Assembly (NCBI RefSeq): GCF_020731415.2
Contig: NZ_CP088275.1
Coordinates: 248,001 to 312,000 of the forward strand
Length of the DNA stretch: 64,000 nucleotides
Direction of reading: 5' to 3'
DNA from: Phyllobacterium sp. T1293
GTDB taxonomy: Bacteria; Pseudomonadota; Alphaproteobacteria; Rhizobiales; Rhizobiaceae
The notes beneath the pieces are model-generated. The model searched no databases and was not told where the DNA came from. It saw only the letters and a program-made list of their open reading frames with translations. Of the stretch, positions 52,992 through 61,864 are shown piece by piece. Numbering within the stretch: the first letter of the stretch is position 1; every line of letters begins with the position of its first letter. Both the position numbers and the translations under genes were made by a program.

Positions 52992-54166
52992 CAGAGACTG
53001 AAAGCGACCATCCGGCTACGCAATTGGCGAATGGTTGCAGCGTCCGCATTGGCAAAAGCGAAGCGTAGAAACCGGGTATGGCCCGCACCGAAATATTCGC
53101 CGGGAATTGCCAGAATGCCCGCTTGTTTGGCCAGTTGTTCGGCCACTTCCACCGACGTTTTATCCGCAAAGGGATGGCGGACGAAAGCAAAGTAAGCGCC
53201 AATAGCGGCCAGTTCCCAACCTCCCAGATTGGTCATCGTTTCACGCAGCGCATTGGCCCGTGTCTCGATTTCGAGCCGGTTGCCAGCGCGCCAATCAGTC
53301 AACGCCGGAAGTGCCCGCGCCACTGCGATTTGCGGCGCGCGTGGCGCGCAGATTTGCAGATTATCCATGATTTTGGCGATCTCAGTAACAACCGCTTCAC
53401 CGGCGGTGATCGCTCCGAGCCTATGCCCGGGAATGCAGAAGGATTTGGAAAAACTGTAAAGCTGGATCAGATTGTCTTCCCAGCCTGATACATTGAAAAG
53501 ATCGTGCGGCGCGCCTGAACCCTCTGCCAGAAAGTCGCGATAGGTTTCATCCAGAATGAGCCAGATACCACGCTTTTTGCAGACATCAAAAATCGCCTTC
53601 AGCCGTTCGGGAGAATAGACCGCGCCCGTAGGGTTGTTCGGAGTGACCAGGGCCAGAGCGCGCACGCCCGGCACCAATGCTTCTTCCACGGCTTCTACCG
53701 TCGGCACAAAGCCATGTTCGGCATCGCAGCCGACAAAGCCCGTTTTAATGCCGAGCATCGACAGGGTGGTTTCGTGATTGAAATAAAATGGGTCCGTGAC
53801 AAGCACCGTCTCGCCCGCTGCTGCCACGACCATGGCAGCGCAGATAAAGGCCTGATTGCAGCCTGATGTAATGTGGACGTTCTGGCCACCAATTTTCGAG
53901 CCATAAAGCTCCGACATATGCGCAGCGTAGGCATCACGCAGAACCGTTTCACCCTCGATCGGCCCATAATTGGCAAAAGTAACTGACGATGCGGCCTCAC
54001 CCAGCCAGCGCAACATGTCGGGATGCGGCGGATAGCCGGGAACCGCCTGTGACAGATCGATCAACGGACCGTGGCCGCCCGTATAGGACTTGCCCCATGC
54101 CTGCACCGCCGGGATTGGCGGCGGTGACAAACGGGTAACGAGCGAGTTCAGCAGAGCAGCGGTCAT
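52991..54166 (-). CDS. PLP-dependent aminotransferase, class I/II
   Basis: This 391-residue enzyme has the fold type I pattern: substrate-side PHPDMLRWL, TSGCNQAFICA at the phosphate site, ALVTPNNPTGAVYSP with the conserved Asn, ILDETYRDF with the Asp that holds the pyridine nitrogen, and the PLP lysine in YSFSKSFCIPGHRLG. It swaps an amino group between an amino acid and a keto acid; the substrate is not clear from sequence. It lies 11 bp downstream of a LysR gene on the same strand, and across from an amino acid/guanidino cluster, so a role in arginine- or GABA-like degradation is possible. Confidence 0.9.
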   Translation of the reverse strand: MTAALLNSLVTRLSPPPIPAVQAWGKSYTGGHGPLIDLSQAVPGYPPHPDMLRWLGEAASSVTFANYGPIEGETVLRDAYAAHMSELYGSKIGGQNVHITSGCNQAFICAAMVVAAAGETVLVTDPFYFNHETTLSMLGIKTGFVGCDAEHGFVPTVEAVEEALVPGVRALALVTPNNPTGAVYSPERLKAIFDVCKKRGIWLILDETYRDFLAEGSGAPHDLFNVSGWEDNLIQLYSFSKSFCIPGHRLGAITAGEAVVTEIAKIMDNLQICAPRAPQIAVARALPALTDWRAGNRLEIETRANALRETMTNLGGWELAAIGAYFAFVRHPFADKTSVEVAEQLAKQAGILAIPGEYFGAGHTRFLRFAFANADAATIRQLRSRMVAFSL

Positions 54167-54177
54167 GGATGATGGTC

Positions 54178-55224
54178 CTATCGGATATCGGTCTTGGCCC
54201 GGCGCTTTTGCGCGCGGTCAAGCCGTTTGGGCCGTGTTGTGGGAATGGATGGGGGCGCCGTCAACCGTTCGGGCGCGCTTATTTTGCCGTTGCGCCGACG
54301 GATGATACGGCGCGCCGACGTCTGCGGTTCGGTGATCGTTTCGGACTCAAGTGAAGCAAAGAGCCAGTCGATAAACACCCTGACGATAGGCGCGTTGCGC
54401 ACCTCGTTACGGCAGGCGACGTAGAATGCATCATTGGCGGGAACAGTCAGGTCAAAGGGAACGATGAGTTCACCTTTGGCAATCAGATTGCTCGCGGTAA
54501 TCGTATCGCCAAGCGAAACCCCTTGCCCGTAAAGTGCCGCTTCCGTTGACAGCCGCGCATCGCTCATAAAGTGCTGGGCGCCGCGCGCGAGATCAGTGGC
54601 ATCGGCAGCGGCCAGCCACGTATTCCACTCGCGTCCGTCATCGCCATGCAGGAGAACGTGATTGCGCAGGTCACGCACCGAGCGCAGTGGACGGCTGTTG
54701 AGCAATGTGGGGCTGGCCACCGGAAAGAGTTTCAGCGTGCTCCACAAACGCGACCAGCAATCGGTCCACTTGCCATCGCCATAAAGCACACAGACATCCA
54801 CATCCGGCGATTGGAGATGATGCGCCTCGTTCGTGGCGTTCAATGTCAATCTGATATCCGGGTATTGCTCGGTGAACTGGTTCAAACGGGGAATGAGCCA
54901 GAGGGAAAGCAGCGCGGGCACGCAGGTAACAGTGAGTTCGCCCTTCGTCGTCGGGCGCTTCATCAAGGCCGTTGCTGTCGCAATATCCTCAAACGCCTTC
55001 GACACCGTTGGCAAGAGCAAAGCCCCTTGCGCCGTCAGTTTCAGCCGCTGCGCACCGCGTTCAAACAGTTGCACGTCAAGCGTTGCTTCCAGTGCCTTGA
55101 TCTGGTGGCTGATGGCGCCGTGGGTCACGTTGAGTTCCCGGGCTGCCGCAGTCACGGAGCCATGCCGCGCCGTCGCTTCGAAAGCGCGCAAAGGATTCAG
55201 CGGAGGCAACCGGCCAAGTGTCAT
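54178..55224 (-). CDS. LysR-family regulator (GcvA-like) with basic C-terminal extension
   Basis: This 348-residue regulator has the LysR helix-turn-helix at about 10-68 (LNPLRAFEATARHGSVTAAA, ELNVTHGAISHQIKALE) and a substrate-binding-like domain to about 295. A tail of about 50 residues rich in Arg, Lys and Pro (RRIIRRRNGKI, TTRPKRLDRAQKRRAKTD) exceeds the usual length. The ATG at 55224 follows TTGGAGTCTCCC. It is divergent from the ureohydrolase/amino-acid transport operon and co-directional with the aminotransferase; it likely controls both. An inverted repeat lies upstream. Confidence 0.92.
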   Translation of the reverse strand: MTLGRLPPLNPLRAFEATARHGSVTAAARELNVTHGAISHQIKALEATLDVQLFERGAQRLKLTAQGALLLPTVSKAFEDIATATALMKRPTTKGELTVTCVPALLSLWLIPRLNQFTEQYPDIRLTLNATNEAHHLQSPDVDVCVLYGDGKWTDCWSRLWSTLKLFPVASPTLLNSRPLRSVRDLRNHVLLHGDDGREWNTWLAAADATDLARGAQHFMSDARLSTEAALYGQGVSLGDTITASNLIAKGELIVPFDLTVPANDAFYVACRNEVRNAPIVRVFIDWLFASLESETITEPQTSARRIIRRRNGKISAPERLTAPPSIPTTRPKRLDRAQKRRAKTDIR

Positions 55225-55259
55225 GGGAGACTCCAATAGACATCAAATGCATATTTGTC

Positions 55260-55278
55260 ATGTGAGATTTTCTCACAT
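55260..55278. promoter_or_regulatory. Candidate LysR binding site
   Basis: ATGTGAG and CTCACAT are perfect 7-bp arms around ATTTT, 36 bp upstream of the LysR gene. It contains a T-N11-A element as LysR proteins recognise. It lies in the 221-bp divergent region with the ureohydrolase gene. Confidence 0.65.
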
Positions 55279-55445
55279 AAAACCCTATAACAATGTCAAT
55301 TGCTTTTCTATCGCTTTTGTATCGATAATGCCGGGAATAGAGGCGAAAAGCCCAGGGGAACAGAGAGACGCGGAGCAGATTGGATCGCTCTAATGGGCCA
55401 ATCCGCACCTATGTCCCCTCGGCTTTCAGATAGCGGGATAGCGTC

Positions 55446-56510
55446 ATGGCATCATGGGATGAGAAAAAGCTTAGTGATTTGCGTGCCAAATATGGTGAAA
55501 GCCATGGCGGCGAACTGTTTGACCCGACCTTTCGCAAGGTCGCAGACAAGATTTTCTCCAAAAGCGGCACACGGCTTGCTCCCTATGCGGGTGTGCCGAC
55601 TTTTCTGACTGCGCCTTACATGCCGGTGGATGCGGCTGCACCTGATTTTGGAAATCTGCAGGTTGCCATTGTCGGCGTCCCGATGGATCTCGGCGTTACC
55701 AACCGCCCCGGCTCGCGTTTTGGCCCACGCGCACTACGCACCATTGAGCGCATCGGCCCTTACAATCACGTCCTTGAATGCGCGCCTGTCTTCGATCTGC
55801 GTGTTGCCGATATCGGCGATGTGCCGTTCGCCAGCCGTTACCGGCTTGAACAAAGCCATGACGATATCGAGCGCCGTTTTAACCAGATCGTCGACGCGGG
55901 CGTTGTACCGCTAGCCGTTGGCGGCGATCATTCGATCACCCATCCAATTCTCAAGGCGGTCGGCAAAAAGCGCCCGGTTGGCATGATCCACATCGATGCG
56001 CATTGCGATACGGGCGGTGCCTTCGACCAGACAAAGTTCCACCACGGCGGACCATTCCGCAATGCGGTGCTCGACGGCGTTCTCGACCCCACCCGCACAA
56101 TCCAGATCGGCATCCGTGGGTCGGCGGAGTATCTGTGGGAGTTCTCTTACGAATCCGGAATGACCGTCATCCATGCGGAAGAAGTCACTGGCCTCGGCAT
56201 GCCCGCAATCATTGAGAAAGCCCGCAAAATCATCGGTGATGGCCCGACATATCTGTCCTTTGATATTGACAGTGTTGATCCAAGCTTTGCTCCGGGCACA
56301 GGGACGCCTGAAGTGGGCGGCCTGACCACCCGCGAGGTACTCGAACTGATCCGTGGTCTCAAAGGTATCAACATCGTTGGCGGCGATGTGGTGGAAGTTG
56401 CCCCGCAATATGATGCAACAGCCAACACCGCCCATGCGGGCGCACAGGTGCTCTTCGAGATTCTGAGCCTGATGGTATTCAGCCCGTTTGTAACAGGCAC
56501 GCGCGACTGA
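55446..56510 (+). CDS. Ureohydrolase: agmatinase or guanidinobutyrase type
   Basis: This 354-residue manganese enzyme releases urea from a guanidino compound. The metal-site motifs are GGDHSITHPI, IHIDAHCDTGG and LSFDIDSVDPSFAPGTGTPEVGG, in the usual order. Agmatinase gives putrescine, guanidinobutyrase gives 4-aminobutyrate; the loop sequences do not allow a firm choice. It is the first gene downstream of the divergent LysR region and heads a long same-strand cluster with amino acid and polyamine-type importers, an omega-amidase-like enzyme and a D-arginine dehydrogenase-like protein, which favours arginine-derived guanidino acids. Confidence 0.9.
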   Translation: MASWDEKKLSDLRAKYGESHGGELFDPTFRKVADKIFSKSGTRLAPYAGVPTFLTAPYMPVDAAAPDFGNLQVAIVGVPMDLGVTNRPGSRFGPRALRTIERIGPYNHVLECAPVFDLRVADIGDVPFASRYRLEQSHDDIERRFNQIVDAGVVPLAVGGDHSITHPILKAVGKKRPVGMIHIDAHCDTGGAFDQTKFHHGGPFRNAVLDGVLDPTRTIQIGIRGSAEYLWEFSYESGMTVIHAEEVTGLGMPAIIEKARKIIGDGPTYLSFDIDSVDPSFAPGTGTPEVGGLTTREVLELIRGLKGINIVGGDVVEVAPQYDATANTAHAGAQVLFEILSLMVFSPFVTGTRD

Positions 56511-56531
56511 CCGGCAATCCTACACCTGACA

Positions 56532-56559
56532 ACGGTGCGGCGAAAACACTCCGCACCGT
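56532..56559 (+). terminator. Hairpin between ureohydrolase and binding-protein genes
   Basis: ACGGTGCGG and CCGCACCGT form a perfect 9-bp stem with a 10-nt loop, 22 bp after the ureohydrolase stop. No U-run follows, so it may be a partial terminator or an mRNA-stabilising structure within the operon. Confidence 0.5.
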
Positions 56560-56582
56560 CAACAATAAAAATGGGGACCAAC

Positions 56583-57392
56583 ATGACATTCAAGACTACG
56601 CTCAAATCATCTTTTGCCGCGCTTTTGCTGCTGGGCGGCGCAACAATTGGCGTCACTACGGGTAAAGCTCGGGCCGATGCCATCGATGACATCACCAAAG
56701 CGGGGGTTCTCAATGTTGGCGTCTTCGCTGACTTTCCACCCTTTTCCTCAGCCAGCGCCGATATGACCCTCAAGGGTTATGATATCGATGTGGCGCAGGC
56801 TCTTGCCGATGCGTTGAAGGTGAAGCTCAAGACCGTCAGCGTCACCGGCCAGAACCGTATTCCGTATCTCACCGAACATCGCGTCGATCTGCTCATGAGC
56901 GTCGGTTACAGCAAGGAACGCGAGCAGGTCATTGATTTTGCTGCGCCCTATGCGCCCTATTACATCGCGGTCATCGGCCCAAAGGCGCTTGCAGTGAAAG
57001 GCAAGGATGATCTTGCCGGCAAAAGCATAGCCGTCAATCGTGGCACACTCGAAGACACGTCCCTAACGGCCGCAGCTCCAGCCTCCGCCGATGTAAAACG
57101 TTTTGACAACTATAATGCCGTCATTCAGGCCTTCATTTCGGGCCAGACCCAGCTCATGGTGGTCGGCAATGATGTGGGCGCGCAGGTTCTTGCCCGTCAG
57201 GAAGCGCTTGCGCCGGAGCAGAAATTCCAGCTTCTGACCTCGCCGTCACATATCGCCCTGAACAAGAAAGAAGACCGGCTCAAGCAGGCGATCAACGATG
57301 CCGTTGCCAAGATGCTTAGCGATGGTTCTTTGAACAAAAGCTCCGAAGCATGGCTCAAGACACCTCTCAATCCTGCGAACCTCAAGGACTGA
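56583..57392 (+). CDS. Polar amino acid ABC transporter binding protein
   Basis: This 269-residue family 3 solute-binding protein has a signal peptide (cleavage after ARA near residue 31) and typical patterns KAGVLNVGVFADFPPFS, KGYDIDVAQALADAL, RVDLLMSVGYSKEREQVIDFAAPY and LAGKSIAVNRG. It binds a charged or polar amino acid, perhaps arginine, ornithine or a guanidino acid. The ATG at 56583 follows GGGGACCAAC. It is followed within 3 bp by two permease genes. Confidence 0.92.
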   Translation: MTFKTTLKSSFAALLLLGGATIGVTTGKARADAIDDITKAGVLNVGVFADFPPFSSASADMTLKGYDIDVAQALADALKVKLKTVSVTGQNRIPYLTEHRVDLLMSVGYSKEREQVIDFAAPYAPYYIAVIGPKALAVKGKDDLAGKSIAVNRGTLEDTSLTAAAPASADVKRFDNYNAVIQAFISGQTQLMVVGNDVGAQVLARQEALAPEQKFQLLTSPSHIALNKKEDRLKQAINDAVAKMLSDGSLNKSSEAWLKTPLNPANLKD

Positions 57393-57395
57393 CCG

Positions 57396-58064
57396 GTGGG
57401 CTATGCGCTCGATTTCGGCTGGCTGAATGATGCGATCGGCATGATCGCCAGCGGCGCGGGCATGACGGTTTTCCTCATCGTCGTGACCTCCGTCGCTGGC
57501 ACGGTGCTCAGCATCTTCGGTGCCATCGGGCGTCGCAGCCGTCATGCGATCTTGCGCAAGCTCGTTGCGGGTTACGTCGAACTGATCCGCAACACGCCCT
57601 TTCTGGTGCAGCTGTTCTTCATCTTCTTCGGGCTGCCACGTTTCGGTATCCGCCTTGATCCGGTGACGGCGGCGATCCTTGCCATGACCCTGAATATGGC
57701 GGCTTACAGCACCGAGATCGTTGGTGCTGGTCTGGATGCCGTGCCAAAAGGACAGACGGAAGCGGCAAAGGCGCTCGGCCTCCATCCAAGGATCATCTTC
57801 ATCAAAGTCATCCTGCCGCAGGCGTTGAAGGTCATCTTCCCTGCTCTGACCAGCCAAATCGTCATCATGATGCTGGAATCTGCCGTGGTATCGCAGATCG
57901 CTGTGCGGGAATTGACCTATGAAGCAGATATGCTTCAGGCACGCACTTTCCGCGCGTTCGAGACCTATTTTATCGTGACCCTCGTTTATCTCGGGCTGAG
58001 TATCGGACTGCGCAGACTGCTTTATGCCGCTGGACGCCGGTCGATTGCCGGAGGCATGGCATGA
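57396..58064 (+). CDS. Polar amino acid ABC transporter permease 1
   Basis: This 222-residue His/Glu/Gln/Arg-family permease starts at GTG 57396, three bases after the binding-protein stop, and has about five membrane segments. Family motifs are YVELIRNTPFLVQLFFIFFGLP and the ATPase-docking loop GQTEAAKALGLHPRIIF near residues 113-130 (the first is cut here to YVELIRNTPFLVQ). It overlaps the second permease by ATGA. No HisP/GlnQ-type ATPase gene follows. Confidence 0.92.
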   Translation: MGYALDFGWLNDAIGMIASGAGMTVFLIVVTSVAGTVLSIFGAIGRRSRHAILRKLVAGYVELIRNTPFLVQLFFIFFGLPRFGIRLDPVTAAILAMTLNMAAYSTEIVGAGLDAVPKGQTEAAKALGLHPRIIFIKVILPQALKVIFPALTSQIVIMMLESAVVSQIAVRELTYEADMLQARTFRAFETYFIVTLVYLGLSIGLRRLLYAAGRRSIAGGMA

Positions 58065-58708
58065 TCGAATTCACCTTCTGGGACATAGCGCGCAATCTGC
58101 TGCTGGCCGCCCGCTGGACGGTACTGCTTTCCATCGTTGCCTTTACTGGAGGTGCTATTGTCGGTGTGGCAATCCTCCTGGCCCGAATCTCAAAACGGAA
58201 ATGGCTAAGGCGCAGCGCTGAATATTATATCGGCCTGTTTCAGGGAACGCCGTTGCTCATGCAGCTGTTTCTGCTGTTTTTCGGCCTGCCGCTCCTTGGT
58301 TTTCGCATTGAGGCATGGACGGCAGCGGTGCTTGGTCTGACGCTCTGTGCCAGTGCCTTTCTTGCCGAAATCTGGCGCGGCGGCGTGCAATCCCTGCCAA
58401 GCGGACAGTGGGACGCCGGGAGCAGTCTCGGCCTGCATTATGTCGCGCAGTTGCGCCTGATTATCCTCCCGCAAGCCTTCGCGATCACACGCGCGCCGAC
58501 GGTGGGTTTTCTGGTGCAGCTGATCAAGAGCACGGCACTGACTTCGATCATTGGATTTGAGGAACTGGTCCGCACCTCGAACGCCATCAACAATGCAACA
58601 TTCGAACCTTTCACTGTCTACGGGCTGGTCGCGCTGATCTATTTTGTTCTGTGCTATCCGCTGACGCGCTACACTAAGAAATTGGAGCTTCGTGCCGCAC
58701 AGCGTTAG
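58061..58708 (+). CDS. Polar amino acid ABC transporter permease 2
   Basis: This 215-residue permease has the same family features: YIGLFQGTPLLMQLFLLFFG (residues about 53-72) and the docking loop GQWDAGSSLGLHYVAQLRL around 118-136. It pairs with permease 1 to form a heterodimeric channel. After its stop come 70 bp and then a different, polyamine-type binding protein, so the cassette is missing its own ATPase within this window. Confidence 0.92.
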   Translation: MIEFTFWDIARNLLLAARWTVLLSIVAFTGGAIVGVAILLARISKRKWLRRSAEYYIGLFQGTPLLMQLFLLFFGLPLLGFRIEAWTAAVLGLTLCASAFLAEIWRGGVQSLPSGQWDAGSSLGLHYVAQLRLIILPQAFAITRAPTVGFLVQLIKSTALTSIIGFEELVRTSNAINNATFEPFTVYGLVALIYFVLCYPLTRYTKKLELRAAQR

Positions 58709-58778
58709 AGCTTGCGCGGCTGTTGGTAAAAAGAGTGGGAATCAGCCAGAAACTGGCAATAGAAAAGGAGATCGGACT

Positions 58779-59867
58779 ATGGATACAATTCTCAAGAAAA
58801 GCATCAGCCGGCGGACCGTGCTTGGTGCGGGGGCTCTGGGTACCGCCATGCTCGCCATGCCATCCCTGTTGCGCGCGCAGGACAAGTCGCTGAAGATTGG
58901 CGTCTATGGCGGCTATTTCAAGAATTCGTTCGACAAGAACATTTTCCCTGAGTTCACCAAGGCAACCGGCATAGCCGTTGAGTCCGTCGCCGAACCAACA
59001 GGCGAAGCATGGCTGGTTCAGCTTGAGCAGGCCGCCAAGGCTGGCGCCGCACCGGCTGATATTTCGATGATGTCGCAGGTGTCGATGATCAAGGGACAGT
59101 CGACAAATCTGTGGACCCCCCTCGATGTATCGAAGCTGCCAAACTCCAAGAACCTGATTGACCGTTTCATCAACAAATACCCTGACGGGCGTGTCGCCGG
59201 TATCGGTGCCGTTGCGTGGTACATCACCCTTGTCACCAATACCGACGTTTACAAGGAAGCGCCAACCTCATGGCAGGCACTTTGGGACCCGGCAAATGCT
59301 GACAAGCTCGGTCTGCTGGCGCTCGTTTCCAACTCATTCCTTCTGGAAGTGACTGCCAAGACCTTCTTTGGGGGCACCAATGCCCTCGATACCGAAGAAG
59401 GTATCCTCAAGGTCTTCGATAAACTAGCCGAAGTGAAGCCGAATGTCCGCCTCTGGTATCGCGATGAAGCGCAGTTCGAACAGGCGCTGAAATCAGGCGA
59501 AATTCCAATGGGCCAGTATTATCACGATGTTACGGGCCTTGCCGCATCCGAAGGGCATCCGGTTCGCTCGACTTTCCCGAAAGAAGGCGGCATTCAGGAT
59601 TCCGGTTGCTGGGCAGTGTCACGCGCGTCGAAGAAGGTCGATGAAGCTCATATCTTCATCGATTATATGAGCCAGCCAGCCATTCAGGCGACATTGTCGC
59701 GCAAAGTGGGAACCGCGCCAACGGTGAAGCGCGAACTGCTCGATCTGAACGACAAGGAATTCGCCGCAGTGTCATCGGATATCGAGCCGATCCTGCCGCG
59801 CTACGATCTTTTGACGACCAAGGCCGATTTCCTCAACCAGAAATGGACCGAGCTGATTGTCGGCTGA
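58779..59867 (+). CDS. Polyamine/iron-type ABC transporter binding protein
   Basis: This 362-residue family 1/PotD-like binding protein has a twin-arginine signal (SRRTVLG, residues 10-16; likely cleavage after LRA near 33). The mature part begins KSLKIGVYGGYFKNSF and has AVAWYITLVTNTDVYKE typical of spermidine/putrescine-type and related proteins. The ATG at 58779 follows AAAAGGAGATCGG. It precedes a PotA-like ATPase and two PotB/PotC-like permeases, so it feeds that importer. Ligand may be a polyamine, agmatine or guanidino compound. Confidence 0.9.
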   Translation: MDTILKKSISRRTVLGAGALGTAMLAMPSLLRAQDKSLKIGVYGGYFKNSFDKNIFPEFTKATGIAVESVAEPTGEAWLVQLEQAAKAGAAPADISMMSQVSMIKGQSTNLWTPLDVSKLPNSKNLIDRFINKYPDGRVAGIGAVAWYITLVTNTDVYKEAPTSWQALWDPANADKLGLLALVSNSFLLEVTAKTFFGGTNALDTEEGILKVFDKLAEVKPNVRLWYRDEAQFEQALKSGEIPMGQYYHDVTGLAASEGHPVRSTFPKEGGIQDSGCWAVSRASKKVDEAHIFIDYMSQPAIQATLSRKVGTAPTVKRELLDLNDKEFAAVSSDIEPILPRYDLLTTKADFLNQKWTELIVG

Positions 59868-59912
59868 TTGCAACTGGCGGCCGGTGGCTGCAGATTGCTA
59901 GACTGTATTGGT

Positions 59913-59945
59913 GGGAAACCCGGATTATTCCAAACCGGGTTTCCC
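59913..59945 (+). terminator. Strong hairpin between binding protein and ATPase genes
   Basis: GGGAAACCCGG and CCGGGTTTCCC are perfect 11-bp complements with an 11-nt loop, 45 bp after the binding-protein stop. No U-run follows. Such structures commonly protect the 3' end of the binding-protein message and reduce expression of the ATPase and permeases. Confidence 0.7.
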
Positions 59946-59975
59946 CTTGAATAAGACCAATGAAATGGGGGCTTG

Positions 59976-61013
59976 ATGTCCGGACTGGTTCTCAACAATG
60001 TAACCAAGCAATTTGGTTCATTTACCGCCGTAGAAAATGTGCAGCTTTCCGTGCCGCACGGTACGTTTGTCTGCATGCTCGGACCATCGGGCTGCGGCAA
60101 GACCACGCTGCTGCGCATGATTGCGGGCCTTGATGATCCCACAGGCGGTTCCATTCTGCTCGATGGCGAAGACATTACCAAGGTCCCGACGCACAAGCGC
60201 AATCTCGGCATGGTGTTTCAGTCGCTGGCCCTGTTTCCCCATTTGAGCGTTGGTGAGAATATCGCCTACCCCTTGCGCATTCGCGGCAAAAGCCGCGAAG
60301 AACAGAAGAAGCGTGTTGATGAGCTTCTCGCCCTCATTCACCTTCCCGGCTATGGAGACCGACCCGTTTCGAAACTATCGGGCGGGCAGCGCCAGCGTGT
60401 GGCCATAGCTCGCGCCCTTGCACTTTCGCCAAAGCTGTTTCTGCTGGATGAGCCGCTTTCAGCGCTTGATGCAAAGCTGCGCGAGGCAATGCAGGTGGAA
60501 CTGCGGCAGTTGCAGCAAAAGCTCGGCATTACCACCATTGTCGTCACCCACGACCAACGCGAAGCGATGACCATGGCCGATACGGTCGTCGTGATGAATA
60601 GCGGCCACATCCGGCAGGCCGCCTCGCCAATCGAAATTTACCGCAAGCCCGCCGATACGTTCGTCGCCGATTTTATCGGCTCGACAAATCTCATCGAAAC
60701 CACAGCTGACAGTTCCGGCGCAGCGACCGTTTTCGGAAACAAGGTTCCCGGCCTGATACTTCCAAACGGTATGCAGAAGGCAACGATTTCCGTTCGCCCC
60801 GAAGATGTTCATCTGACCGCGCCTGATAATGGAGCGATCAAAGGCACCGTGACCTTTGTGCGCGATCTCGGCGGCACAATTGAAACTTTTGTCGAAGCAG
60901 GCGGCAAGCAGATCGTTGCCGTTTCAACACCGCGTGCCCGGCCTGAAGTCACCGCCGGACAACAGGTTGGCATCGTGCTTGCGCCTGACGTTTGCGTGGT
61001 GCTGAAGCAATGA
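59976..61013 (+). CDS. Polyamine-type ABC transporter ATPase (PotA-like)
   Basis: This 345-residue ATPase has Walker A GPSGCGKTT at about 37-45, Q-loop VFQSLALFPHLSV, signature LSGGQRQRVAIARAL, Walker B LFLLDEPLSALD and H-loop VVTHDQREAMTMADTVVV, then a C-terminal TOBE-like domain (about 240-345; ATISVRPEDVHLT). The ATG at 59976 follows GGGGG. It overlaps the first permease gene by ATGA. It is the only ATPase of this end of the window. Confidence 0.93.
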   Translation: MSGLVLNNVTKQFGSFTAVENVQLSVPHGTFVCMLGPSGCGKTTLLRMIAGLDDPTGGSILLDGEDITKVPTHKRNLGMVFQSLALFPHLSVGENIAYPLRIRGKSREEQKKRVDELLALIHLPGYGDRPVSKLSGGQRQRVAIARALALSPKLFLLDEPLSALDAKLREAMQVELRQLQQKLGITTIVVTHDQREAMTMADTVVVMNSGHIRQAASPIEIYRKPADTFVADFIGSTNLIETTADSSGAATVFGNKVPGLILPNGMQKATISVRPEDVHLTAPDNGAIKGTVTFVRDLGGTIETFVEAGGKQIVAVSTPRARPEVTAGQQVGIVLAPDVCVVLKQ

Positions 61014-61864
61014 AGCGTGAAGCCCCGCAATCCGTAGCCGATTACGGTCCGCTGTTTTTCCCAGCCGGTATGCTGCTCGTCTTCTTTGTCGTGCCGTTTG
61101 GTACGATGATCGCTGTCAGCTTTTTCCAACGCCAACAGGGTGGCTTCTATACACCCGCTTTCGTCTTTTCCAATTACGAGCGCTTTCTCAGCGTTTTCTT
61201 TGGCGGCGTTCTTGGGTTTTCCCTCATGCTGGCAATTACGGTCGCCATGTGCTGCGTCGTGCTTGCACTACCTTTTACCTATCTCTTGTCCAAGCTGCCA
61301 CGCCGCTTACAGGTGATCTGGCTCGTTGCCCTGCTTTCCGTGCTGTCCCTGTCGGAAGTCATTATCGGCTTTGCGTGGTCCACTCTGTTCTCGCGTACAG
61401 CCGGGATCACCAATATTCTCGTACAGCTTGGTTTGATGAAACAGGCCGTGGCGCTTGCGCCCAGCTTCGGCGCGGTGTTGACAGGCATGGTCTATCAGGC
61501 CCTGCCCTATACGGTGCTGGTGCTTTACCCCGCCCTTGTCAGGCTTGATCCGACCCTGATGGAAGCGGCGCGAACGTTGGGCTCCTCGCCGCTGCGCGCC
61601 TTCTTCAATGTGCTTGTACCAGCGCTGCGCAATACGATCATGGCAACGCTTATTATGGTGTTCATTTTTGCGCTCGGTTCCTATCTGTTGCCGCAGATTC
61701 TTGGCAGACCGCAACACTGGACGCTTTCAGTCCTCATCACCGATCAGGCGATCTATCAGTCCAACATGCCATTCGCCGCTGCCATGGCCGTGTTTCTGGT
61801 ACTCGTCACACTTGGTCTTGTGGCGCTGACGCTGCTCATCGGACGCAAGGGAGAAAAGGCATGA
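61010..61864 (+). CDS. Polyamine-type ABC transporter permease (PotB-like)
   Basis: This 284-residue permease has six membrane segments and the EAA loop MEAARTLGSSPLRAFFNV near residues 184-201. The first ATG at 61010 overlaps the ATPase stop, which argues against the slightly longer open frame. It works with the PotC-like permease that follows with another 4-bp overlap. Confidence 0.93.
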   Translation: MKREAPQSVADYGPLFFPAGMLLVFFVVPFGTMIAVSFFQRQQGGFYTPAFVFSNYERFLSVFFGGVLGFSLMLAITVAMCCVVLALPFTYLLSKLPRRLQVIWLVALLSVLSLSEVIIGFAWSTLFSRTAGITNILVQLGLMKQAVALAPSFGAVLTGMVYQALPYTVLVLYPALVRLDPTLMEAARTLGSSPLRAFFNVLVPALRNTIMATLIMVFIFALGSYLLPQILGRPQHWTLSVLITDQAIYQSNMPFAAAMAVFLVLVTLGLVALTLLIGRKGEKA

